Source of the DNA: Brachybacterium aquaticum
Lineage (GTDB): Bacteria; Actinomycetota; Actinomycetes; Actinomycetales; Dermabacteraceae
Assembly (NCBI RefSeq): GCF_014204755.1
Contig: NZ_JACHLZ010000001.1
Span: 2,480,001-2,544,000 of the forward strand
Reading direction: 5' to 3'
DNA length: 64,000 nt
Position numbers and translations under genes: made by a program. Each line of letters opens with the position of its first letter. Position 1 is the stretch's first letter. The notes below the pieces were generated by a model that was given only the letters and a program-made list of their open reading frames with translations, searched no databases and had not been told where the DNA came from. Shown here one piece after another: positions 16,640-29,623 of this stretch.

Positions 16640-19423
16640 ATGACCGTCGCACCGCCGCACCCCCGCACGCCGAAGCTCGACACCGATGTCGTCGCCCGTC
16701 ACGCCCTCGCGCACGACGCCTCCCACTACCTCCTCGTCCCCGAGGCGGTGACCTCCCCCGCGACCGAGGCGGAGGTCGTCGCGCTGCTCGCGGAGGCCAC
16801 GAGGTCCCGCCGGCCGCTGACCTTCCGCTCGGGCGGCTCGAGCCTGTCCGGGCAGGCGCAGTCCGCCTCGGTGCTCGCCGATGTGCGCACCGGGTTCCGG
16901 ACGCTGGAGGTGCTGGACGAGGGGGCGCGCGTGCGCGTCGGGCCCGGCGTGACCCTCGCCCGCGTCAACGCTCACCTGCGCCGCTACCGGCGCCGGCTCG
17001 GCCCGGACCCGGCCTCGGAGATCGCGTGCACGATCGGCGGGGTCATCGCCAACAACTCCTCCGGCATGGCGGCCGGGATCCAGGAGAACTCCTACCGCAC
17101 GCTCGAGTCGCTGCGGTTCGTGCTGCCGTCCGGCACGGTCGTCGACACCTCCCACGAGGCGGCCGACGCGCGCCTGCGGCGCGAGGAGCCGGCTCTGCAC
17201 GCGGGGCTCGTGCGCCTGATGCGACGGGTGCGGGAGAACTCCGAGTCGGTGCGGGTGCTGCGCGAGCGCTTCGCGCTGAAGAACACGATGGGCTACGGCC
17301 TGAACGCGCTGCTGGACTTCGACGAGCCCGTCGAGGTGCTCGCCCATCTCATGGTCGGCTCCGAGGGGACGCTCGGCTTCGTCGCGGAGGCCGTGTTCCG
17401 CACCGTTCCGGTGCAGGCCCATGTCACCACCGGCCTGCTCGTGCTGCCCTCGCTGCAGGCCGCGACCGCGGCGTTGCCCGAGGTGGTCGCCTCCCAGGTC
17501 GCGACGGCCGAGCTGCTCGATGCCCGCTCCCTGCAGGTCGCCCAGGCCCTGCCCGGCGCGCCCGAGGAGATCCGGGGCCTCGCGGTCGACGGGCATGCGG
17601 CGCTGCTCATCGAGCACCGGGCCGACGAGGAGGGCGCGCTCGCGGACCTCGGCGCCTCCGCCCAGCACCTCGCGGACGGGCTCGGGCTCGCCGCGCCCTT
17701 CGCGATGACCACCGATCCCGCCCGGCGGGCGGCGCTGTGGACCACCCGCAAGGGGCTCTACGCGGCGGTCGCCGGGGCGCGGCCGTCCGGCTCCACCGCC
17801 CTGCTCGAGGACGTGGCCGTGCCGGTGCCGGCGCTCGAGGCGACCTGCGCCGGGCTGCAGGGGCTGTTCGACCGCCACGGCTACGAGGCGCCGGTGATCT
17901 TCGGGCACGCCAAGGACGGCAACATCCACTTCCTGCTGAACGAGCGGCTCGAGAGCGGCGGCGACCGGCTCGAGGCGTTCACCGAGGACATGGTCGAGCT
18001 CGTGCTCGGCCACGGCGGCAACCTCAAGGCCGAGCACGGCACCGGGCGGGTCATGGCCCCGTTCGTCGAGCGGCAGTACGGACCCGAGCTCACGGACGTC
18101 ATGCGCGAGCTGAAGCGGCTCGTGGACCCCGCCGGGATCCTGAACCCGGGCGTGGTGCTCACCGAGGACCCGTCGGCCCACATGCGCGACCTCAAGCCCG
18201 TGGTCGGGATCGAGGAGGAGGCCGACCGCTGCGTGGAATGCGGCTACTGCGAGCCGGTGTGCCCGAGCCGCGACCTCACCCTCACCCCGCGCCAGCGGAT
18301 CGTGCTGCGGCGCGATGCGGCGCTGGCCGAGCAGCGCGGCGATGCAGCGACCGCCGCGGCGATCCGCGGCGCCTACGAGTACCAGGGCCTGCAGACCTGC
18401 GCGGCCGACGGGATGTGCGTGACCGCCTGCCCCGTCGGCATCGACACCGGTGACCTGGTGCGGCGCCTGCGCGCCGAGGGGAACGGGAAGGCCCCCAACG
18501 CCGCCTGGTCCGCGGCGGCGGGGAACTGGGACCTCGTCACCCGCGGGGCGTCGGCCGCGATGGGCGTGGCGGGCGCCCTGCCCAGGGCGCTGCCGCGGGC
18601 GGCGACCACGGCAGCGCGGGCCGTGCTCGGGGAGGATCTCGTGCCCGACTACCGGCCCGAGCTGCCCCGACGGGGCGGGCCGGTGCGGCGCGGCGGCGGG
18701 CGCGGCCGAGCCTCGGCCGACGAGATCGCCGTGTACCTCCCGGCCTGCGTGCACACCATGTTCGGCGCCGAGAGCGAGGACCAGGGCCGCGGGGTGCCGC
18801 CGGCCCTCGGACTCCTCGCCGAGCGGGCGGGGGTGCGGCTCGTCGTCCCGGACGGTGCGGCCTCGCTCTGCTGCGGCACCCCCTTCTCCTCCAAGGGCAT
18901 GACGGACGCGAAGACACAGATGCACGAACGGGTGCGGCAGGCGGCGGGTGCGGCGAGCCGCGGCGGGGAGCTCCCCGTGGTGGTCGACGCCGCGAGCTGC
19001 ACCGAGGGCTTCCTCGGCGCGCTCGAGGGCACCGGGATCGAGGTGGTCGATGCGGTGACCTTCGTGCGCGAGCACCTCTTGGACCGGCTCGAGGTGACCG
19101 AACGCGTCGCCTCCGTGACCGTGCACCCCACCTGCTCGACCACGCACCTCGGGGCGACCGCGGATCTGGTCGCGATCGCCGAGGCCTGCGCCGACGAGGT
19201 CGTGGTCCCCACCGACTGGGGCTGCTGCGGCTATGCGGGCGACCGCGGCATGCTGCACCCCGAGCTCACCGCCTCCGCCACCCGCGCGGAGGCGGCGGAG
19301 GTGGCGCGGCGGCAGACCGACTGGTACGTGTCGGCGAACCGCACCTGCGAGATCGGGATGCGCGCCGCGACCGGGAAGAGCTACCGGCACGTGCTCGAGC
19401 TGCTGGAGGCGGTCACGCGCTGA
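16640..19423 (+). CDS. D-lactate dehydrogenase-like FAD- and Fe-S-binding oxidoreductase
   Basis: A 927-residue fusion of a GlcD-like flavoprotein and a GlcF-like iron-sulfur protein. The PCMH FAD domain (~30-215) has SGGSSLSGQA and IGGVIANNSSGM; the FAD-oxidase C domain runs to ~505 and includes GHAKDGNIHFLL and GGNLKAEHGTGR. Two ferredoxin-type clusters follow: CVECGYCEPVC at 531 and CAADGMCVTAC at 587. Two CCG modules end the protein (LCCGTPFSSKG, WGCCGYAGDRGM). Such enzymes oxidise D-lactate or another 2-hydroxyacid and pass electrons to quinone at the membrane. D-lactate is the most likely substrate but glycolate or 2-hydroxyglutarate cannot be excluded. Confidence 0.9.
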   Translation: MTVAPPHPRTPKLDTDVVARHALAHDASHYLLVPEAVTSPATEAEVVALLAEATRSRRPLTFRSGGSSLSGQAQSASVLADVRTGFRTLEVLDEGARVRVGPGVTLARVNAHLRRYRRRLGPDPASEIACTIGGVIANNSSGMAAGIQENSYRTLESLRFVLPSGTVVDTSHEAADARLRREEPALHAGLVRLMRRVRENSESVRVLRERFALKNTMGYGLNALLDFDEPVEVLAHLMVGSEGTLGFVAEAVFRTVPVQAHVTTGLLVLPSLQAATAALPEVVASQVATAELLDARSLQVAQALPGAPEEIRGLAVDGHAALLIEHRADEEGALADLGASAQHLADGLGLAAPFAMTTDPARRAALWTTRKGLYAAVAGARPSGSTALLEDVAVPVPALEATCAGLQGLFDRHGYEAPVIFGHAKDGNIHFLLNERLESGGDRLEAFTEDMVELVLGHGGNLKAEHGTGRVMAPFVERQYGPELTDVMRELKRLVDPAGILNPGVVLTEDPSAHMRDLKPVVGIEEEADRCVECGYCEPVCPSRDLTLTPRQRIVLRRDAALAEQRGDAATAAAIRGAYEYQGLQTCAADGMCVTACPVGIDTGDLVRRLRAEGNGKAPNAAWSAAAGNWDLVTRGASAAMGVAGALPRALPRAATTAARAVLGEDLVPDYRPELPRRGGPVRRGGGRGRASADEIAVYLPACVHTMFGAESEDQGRGVPPALGLLAERAGVRLVVPDGAASLCCGTPFSSKGMTDAKTQMHERVRQAAGAASRGGELPVVVDAASCTEGFLGALEGTGIEVVDAVTFVREHLLDRLEVTERVASVTVHPTCSTTHLGATADLVAIAEACADEVVVPTDWGCCGYAGDRGMLHPELTASATRAEAAEVARRQTDWYVSANRTCEIGMRAATGKSYRHVLELLEAVTR

Positions 19424-19429
19424 GCGCGA

Positions 19430-20443
19430 TCACTCGAGGGGCTGCCTCCCGGCATGCTTGCGGCTCGCCTTGTACGTCTCTACGGCCGCCCGGGAGCTGA
19501 GCCACTGACCGTCGGATCTCTTCTCGGCATCGAGCCTCCCCTTGCTCGCGGCAAGGCGCAGGGCGGCGACGCTGAGCGCCATGTCCGACAGGGCAGCGAG
19601 TGGGACGAGCTTTGCGGGCCCCGCGATGCTCGGGAGGATGAACCGGTTCAGGTTGTCGATCATCGCCCGAGCGAGGAGCTCTCCCAGGGGGTCGTAATCG
19701 CCGACATCCGCTTTCCCCATCGCGTCCAGGCACCTGTCCCGCTGCTTCTTGAGGATGATGACAGGCGGGTGATCGAGCCGGACCAGCAGCAGGTTCATCA
19801 CCAGCCGGCCGGTCCGCCCGTTGCGGTCGACGAACGGGTGGATCCGCTCGGCGTCGTTGTGCATCTTCGCGAGCCGCTCCGGCAGCGGTCCGTCACCGCG
19901 CTCGAGCACTCCACTGTTGACGCCGTCCACCCAGGCAGCGAGCTCAGCCGGCACGAGGGGCCAGGACGGAGGGGTCATCCCCTGCTCGAACGGATGGATG
20001 TCATGCTCCCCCAATGGTCCCGGTGCCTCCCGTTCCGTGGCGTCCGGGTGCGGGTCGAACGCCCAGACGGGTGCCATCAGCTCATGGTGGATCCTCCGGA
20101 TCTCCGTCATGGTGATCAGCTGTCCCGTCGACCATTCGCCGGGTTCGCGTGCCTGTCCGTAGACCCAGGTCGCCGCCGCGCCGTATCCCTTCGCCTCGGC
20201 GTACTCCGTCAGGGTCTTGGCTCCCAGCGCACGGTTGCTGTCCAGCAGATGCTCCACTTCGCGAAGCACGAGCGTGTTGCCCTCGAGCGCCGTGGAATGG
20301 TGTGCTTCCTCATGCCAGATGCCGTCCCAGACGTACGCCGCCTGACGGCGCGTGGGCAGACCGCCGAGGTTGTCGTGGAGCTGGGCGAGTGCCGCATCCA
20401 GTCGCGCATGGATCGATGCCCTCGAAGGCCGATCTCGATCCAT
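19430..20443 (-). CDS. Fic-family AMP-transferase-like protein
   Basis: A 337-residue Fic protein that probably AMPylates target proteins. The active-site motif is HPFVDRNGRTGR with His202; most homologues have D/E-G-N-G-R, so Arg replaces the first Gly. An N-terminal inhibitory helix motif S50-T-A-L-E54-G-N matches [S/T]xxxE[G/N], meaning activity is self-limited within one chain (class II). The last ~60 residues look like a small winged or excisionase-like DNA-binding helix pair (GRLDAEKRSDGQWLSSRAAV). GGGAGGG just upstream supports ATG 20443. The DNA is visibly less GC-biased than its neighbours, consistent with horizontal transfer. There is no antitoxin gene next to it. Confidence 0.9.
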   Translation of the reverse strand: MDRDRPSRASIHARLDAALAQLHDNLGGLPTRRQAAYVWDGIWHEEAHHSTALEGNTLVLREVEHLLDSNRALGAKTLTEYAEAKGYGAAATWVYGQAREPGEWSTGQLITMTEIRRIHHELMAPVWAFDPHPDATEREAPGPLGEHDIHPFEQGMTPPSWPLVPAELAAWVDGVNSGVLERGDGPLPERLAKMHNDAERIHPFVDRNGRTGRLVMNLLLVRLDHPPVIILKKQRDRCLDAMGKADVGDYDPLGELLARAMIDNLNRFILPSIAGPAKLVPLAALSDMALSVAALRLAASKGRLDAEKRSDGQWLSSRAAVETYKASRKHAGRQPLE

Positions 20444-20474
20444 GACCTGCCCTCCCCGGGGATCGGATAAGTGC

Positions 20475-20487
20475 TTGAGCCGCTCAA
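20475..20487. promoter_or_regulatory. Palindrome TTGAGC-C-GCTCAA upstream of Fic
   Basis: A perfect 6-bp inverted repeat with a one-base centre lies 32 bp before the Fic start in the Fic/amylopullulanase gap 20444-20711. It could be an operator for the Fic gene, possibly bound by its own C-terminal helix pair; no partner is proven. Confidence 0.4.
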
Positions 20488-20541
20488 TTGACCTGTTTCG
20501 ATCCCCGTGGATTCCCCATGAGGCTCTGTGGACAGAAAGTT

Positions 20542-20592
20542 CTTGCAGGATCTGGCGAGCCCATTGAGGGCCGACCTCTCAGGCCGTATAGT
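20542..20592 (+). promoter_or_regulatory. Promoter of the amylopullulanase gene
   Basis: TTGAGG (20564-20569) and TATAGT (20587-20592) are separated by an optimal 17 bp, the best sigma70-type promoter I see in the window. A CTTGCAG copy (20542-20548) lies directly upstream of the -35. The predicted 5' leader is about 110 bases, ending at an AGAGGAG ribosome-binding site seven bases before ATG 20712. Confidence 0.7.
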
Positions 20593-20641
20593 CGCTGAGG
20601 TAGATCACCGCGACGTCGCAGTGCGCACGAGGAGACATCCC

Positions 20642-20667
20642 CTTGCAAGATTGCAAGCCGCTTGCAG
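20642..20667 (+). promoter_or_regulatory. CTTGCAAG repeats, likely maltose/starch repressor operator
   Basis: CTTGCAAG (20642-20649), TTGCAAG (20651-20657) and CTTGCAG (20661-20667) follow one another in the 5' leader; TTGCAAGCCGCTTGCAG is also an inverted repeat. CTTGCAG-type repeats are known upstream of Streptomyces amylase and chitinase genes, and LacI-family maltose repressors bind TTGCAA-containing palindromes. Position after the transcription start suggests a block to RNA polymerase. The repressor gene is not in this window. Confidence 0.65.
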
Positions 20668-20711
20668 GTCTCCGCAGCTCTCCCCCACTGCCCGGACAGA
20701 GGAGTCCCCGC

Positions 20712-26723
<6,012 letters not shown>

Positions 26724-26760
26724 CGCCTGACCCGCTCCGGCCCTGACGCACCCCACCACC

Positions 26761-26813
26761 GAGCCGGCGATGCAGAAGGTCTCATCTCCTGAGACTTTCT
26801 GCATCGCTGGCTC
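26761..26813. terminator. 24-bp near-perfect inverted repeat between convergent genes
   Basis: Arms at 26761-26784 and 26790-26813 pair over all 24 positions in RNA (two as G-U) around a 5-base loop. It sits between the amylopullulanase stop and the convergent Lrp stop, so a bidirectional terminator is the simplest reading. It is much longer than a usual terminator stem, lacks a clear T-tract and has a non-GC-rich core (GATGCAGAA...GTCTCA), so a dispersed palindromic repeat element is an alternative. The flanking gap 26724-26861 holds nothing else. Confidence 0.6.
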
Positions 26814-26861
26814 TGTTCTGCCCGGCCCTGCCTCTCTGCCCGGCCCCGGCTCCCCGCCCTG

Positions 26862-27299
26862 TCAGCGCAGCACGGAGCTGAGCAGCAGGCTCGTCTCGCT
26901 GTTGACCACACCCTCGATGGCGCGGATGCGGCGCAGCACGTCGTCGAAGGCGGCGAGGTCCTCGCAGGCGATCTCCGCGACGAGGTCCCAGCCGCCATTG
27001 GTGGTGTGCAGGGACTGGATCTCGGGCAGGCCGCGCAGCTGGGCGATGACCCGGTCGGTGGAGCGGCCCTCGACCTCGATGAAGGAGGTGGCCCGCACGG
27101 TGGCGGGGTCGGCGGTGTCGCGCACCCGGACCGTGAAGCCGACGATCACCCCGTCGGCCGTGAGCCGCTCGATGCGGCTGGCGACCGTGGCGCGCGAGAC
27201 CCCGAGCCGCCCGGCGAGCGCGCTGATCGGGGCGCGGCCGTCGGTGCGCAGCTCGGACAGCAGGCGTCGGTCGAGATCGTCGAGGCGCTCCATGCGCAT
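26862..27299 (-). CDS. Lrp/AsnC-family transcriptional regulator
   Basis: A 145-residue amino-acid-responsive regulator. The N-terminal helix-turn-helix is LDDLDRRLLSELRTDGRAP with PISALAGRLGVSRATVASRI; the C-terminal RAM ligand/oligomer domain runs from ~65 to the end (SFIEVEGRSTDRVIAQL, GGWDLVAEIACEDLAAF). Two in-frame ATGs two codons apart (27299, 27293) are both possible starts. It is transcribed away from the ornithine cyclodeaminase gene, a typical regulator/target pair, and the 140-bp gap contains paired TTCGCAGA-type sites (see separate entry). The likely effector is an amino acid such as ornithine, proline or arginine. Confidence 0.92.
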   Translation of the reverse strand: MRMERLDDLDRRLLSELRTDGRAPISALAGRLGVSRATVASRIERLTADGVIVGFTVRVRDTADPATVRATSFIEVEGRSTDRVIAQLRGLPEIQSLHTTNGGWDLVAEIACEDLAAFDDVLRRIRAIEGVVNSETSLLLSSVLR

Positions 27300-27302
27300 G
27301 AT

Positions 27303-27387
27303 GGTAGATCGCGCTTCGCAGACTGCACAGTGACTGCGCAGATCTTCGGCTGTTCTCGTCTACCGCCTGCCGTCTGCGAAATCTACC
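27303..27387. promoter_or_regulatory. Lrp-type inverted sites between lrp-like and cyclodeaminase genes
   Basis: GGTAGAT (27303-27309) and TTCGCAGAC (27315-27323) reappear inverted as GTCTGCGAA (27372-27380) directly followed by ATCTACC (27381-27387). A palindromic CTGCGCAG (27334-27341) lies between. Paired, phased sites of this sort are what Lrp-type octamers wrap; the operator role is inferred. Confidence 0.6.
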
Positions 27388-27439
27388 CTTGGGATATCAA
27401 CCCGGAGCAGGTACCGACTGACCGACGGGAGGCTCGACG

Positions 27440-28468
27440 ATGACGCAGCTGCTGGACGTGGCCGGGATGACCGCGTGGCTCCGCCGGGACGGGGTGGAGC
27501 GGATCCTCGTGCGGATGACGGAGTACCTCGAGGCGGACTACCGCCGCTGGGACGAGTTCGAGAAGACGCCGCGGGTGGCGAGCCACACCCCGCTCGGGGT
27601 GATCGAGCTGATGCCCACCTCGGACGGGCGCCTGTACTCCTTCAAGTACGTCAACGGCCACCCTTCGAACCCTGCCCGGGGCTTCCAGACGGTGACCGCC
27701 TTCGGGGTGCTGGCCGACGTCGACAACGGCTACCCCGTCTTCCTCGCCGAGATGACGCTGCTGACGGCGCTGCGCACCGCGGCGACCTCCGCCATGGCCG
27801 CCCGCGCCCTCGCCCGGAAGGACTCGGCCGTGCTCGCCCTGCTCGGCGCCGGCTCCCAGAGCGAGTTCCAGGCCCTCGCCTTCCGCGGGATCCTCGGGGT
27901 CGAGGAGCTACGGGTCTTCGACATCGACCCCGGGGCGGTGGCGAAGGTGCGTCGGAACCTCGCGCCGCTCGGCTTCCGGATCCACGAGGCGATCTCGGTC
28001 GACGATGCCGTGGCCGGGGCGGACATCATCACCACCTGCACCGCGGACAAGGCCCGCAACACGATCCTGCGGGACGACCAGGTCGCCCCCGGCGTGCACG
28101 TGAACGCGATCGGCGGGGACTGCCCGGGCAAGACCGAGCTGGACCCCACGATCCTCGACCGCGCCGCCGTGGTCGTCGAGTTCGCCCCGCAGACCCGCAT
28201 CGAGGGCGAGATCCAGCAGCGCCCGGAGGACTTCCCCGTCACCGAGCTGTGGGAGGTGCTCACCGGTGCCGCCCCCGGCCGCACCGACGACCAGCAGGTC
28301 ACCGTCTTCGACTCGGTCGGCTTCGCGATCTCCGACTTCTCGGCGCTCCGCTGCGCCCGGGACGCGACCGCCGGCACCGCGCTCGAGGCCGAGGTGGACC
28401 TCATCGCCCGGCCCGACGACCCCCGTGACCTGTTCTCGCTCGTGGACGTGCTCTCCCCGGTGCAGTGA
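27440..28468 (+). CDS. Ornithine cyclodeaminase
   Basis: Predicted to convert L-ornithine to L-proline and ammonia with NAD as catalytic cofactor. The 342-residue protein has the mu-crystallin/OCD fold: substrate-side FKYVNGHPSNP and MTLLTALRTAATSAMAARAL, Rossmann motif LLGAGSQSEFQALAF with acidic residue in VFDIDP, then TCTADKARNTIL and AIGGDCPGKTELD, which fits true cyclodeaminases better than alanine dehydrogenase-like members. A GGGAGG ribosome site lies seven bases before ATG 27440. It is divergent from the Lrp gene, so induction by an amino acid is likely. It would feed arginine/ornithine nitrogen into proline and glutamate metabolism. Confidence 0.9.
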   Translation: MTQLLDVAGMTAWLRRDGVERILVRMTEYLEADYRRWDEFEKTPRVASHTPLGVIELMPTSDGRLYSFKYVNGHPSNPARGFQTVTAFGVLADVDNGYPVFLAEMTLLTALRTAATSAMAARALARKDSAVLALLGAGSQSEFQALAFRGILGVEELRVFDIDPGAVAKVRRNLAPLGFRIHEAISVDDAVAGADIITTCTADKARNTILRDDQVAPGVHVNAIGGDCPGKTELDPTILDRAAVVVEFAPQTRIEGEIQQRPEDFPVTELWEVLTGAAPGRTDDQQVTVFDSVGFAISDFSALRCARDATAGTALEAEVDLIARPDDPRDLFSLVDVLSPVQ

Positions 28469-28568
28469 GCAGCGAGGACACCGCCGCGCGGGCGGGCCCG
28501 CGTTGCCTCCCCCGGCCCGGCGCTGTACGGTCCGCCCACTGGTTGCACGAGCGACGACGAGGTGGATC

Positions 28569-29543
28569 GTGAGCGACACAGTCCACCCTGCAGTACCCGC
28601 ATCTCCCGCAGTCCCCACGGACTCCGCCTATCAGGCGCGCCTGCTGCGCGCCCAGGAGGAGCTGCGCGCCGGCGGGGCCGCGCCCCGCGGCACCGCCGCG
28701 ACCGCCGTGCGCGCCCCCGTGCTCGAGTCCTGGCGCCGCTCCCTGCAGGCGCTGCCGAGTGGATCCACCACCGCCCGCGCCGCGCTGGAGGGCTCGGCCC
28801 TCGAGCGTGCCCGCCGCACCCACCCCTTCTCCGCGATGCTGCCGCTGCTGCGCTCGCGCCTGATCGCCCCGGCCGTCGAGGCGGGGCTCGTGGTCGCCCT
28901 CGGCGATGCGCAGGGCCGCCTGCTGTGGGTGGAGGGCAGCTCGACGCTCACCCGCCGCGCCGACGCGATGGGCTTCGCCGCCGGGGCCGACTGGTCCGAG
29001 CCCGCGATGGGCACCTCCGCCCCGGCCCTCGCCTTCACGCACCGCTCCCCGATCCAGGTGGTCGGGGCCGAGCACTTCCACGAGGCCGTGCACCCCTGGA
29101 GCTGCAGCGCCGTGCCCGTGCTCGACCCGCGCACCGGCACGACCGTCGGCGTCCTGGACGTCACCGGCAGCGCGGACGCCGTCGCGCCGCTGGTCCTCCC
29201 GCTCCTGCAGGCCACCGCCCGCGCGGTCCAGGAGGAGATGGCCGCCCTCGCCCCGGGCGCGCCGCTCGCAGACACCGCCCCCGTCGACCTCCTCCTCACC
29301 GGGCGCCGCACCCCGCTGCTGCGCTGCGGGGAGCGCACCGTGGAGCTGTCCGGCCGCCACGCCGAGCTGCTGGCCCTCCTGCACCTCTCCCCCGACGGGG
29401 TGCGCGGCGCCGAGCTCGCCGAGGAGCTGTACGGCAGCGCCGCGGCCGAGGGCACGGTCCGCGCCGAGGTGGTGCGCCTGCGCAAGGTGCTCGGCGAGAT
29501 GAAGGAGGGCAAGATCGACGGCCGCGTGGTCATCGAATACTGA
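28569..29543 (+). CDS. GAF-domain transcriptional regulator
   Basis: A 324-residue regulator starting at GTG 28569 (VSDTVHPAVPASPAV). After a Pro-rich N-terminus, residues ~30-85 form the helical VLESWRRSLQAL region seen before GAF domains of AcoR-type activators. The GAF domain (~90-225) contains GLVVALGDAQGRLLWVEG, a MGTSAPALAFTHRSPIQV core and VPVLDPRTGTTVGVLDVTG. The C-terminus (~250-324) is a winged-helix DNA-binding domain (LSGRHAELLALL, GAELAEELYGSAAAEGTVRAEV), not a sigma54-interacting AAA domain. Homologues often control aldehyde or alcohol dehydrogenase genes, but none is adjacent, so the target is unknown. Confidence 0.8.
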   Translation: MSDTVHPAVPASPAVPTDSAYQARLLRAQEELRAGGAAPRGTAATAVRAPVLESWRRSLQALPSGSTTARAALEGSALERARRTHPFSAMLPLLRSRLIAPAVEAGLVVALGDAQGRLLWVEGSSTLTRRADAMGFAAGADWSEPAMGTSAPALAFTHRSPIQVVGAEHFHEAVHPWSCSAVPVLDPRTGTTVGVLDVTGSADAVAPLVLPLLQATARAVQEEMAALAPGAPLADTAPVDLLLTGRRTPLLRCGERTVELSGRHAELLALLHLSPDGVRGAELAEELYGSAAAEGTVRAEVVRLRKVLGEMKEGKIDGRVVIEY

Positions 29544-29570
29544 GCCCCACTTTCGATCCCGCTGAACGCG

Positions 29571-29608
29571 GAGCGTCCCCCGCAGGCCGGTGCCTTTGGG
29601 GGACGCTC
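29571..29608. terminator. Bidirectional terminator hairpin
   Basis: GAGCGTCCCCC (29571-29581) pairs perfectly with GGGGGACGCTC (29598-29608), an 11-bp stem with a 16-base loop. It lies between the GAF regulator stop and the convergent BCCT gene stop. GC-rich stems without a long T-tract are usual terminators in actinobacteria. Confidence 0.7.
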
Positions 29609-29623
29609 GTCGTGCGGGGCGCG

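Noticed and set aside
26770-27333. 187-codon + strand frame beginning inside the hairpin
   Set aside because: It starts in the 24-bp inverted repeat and runs antisense through the conserved Lrp-type regulator; its Ser/Arg-rich product has no motif.
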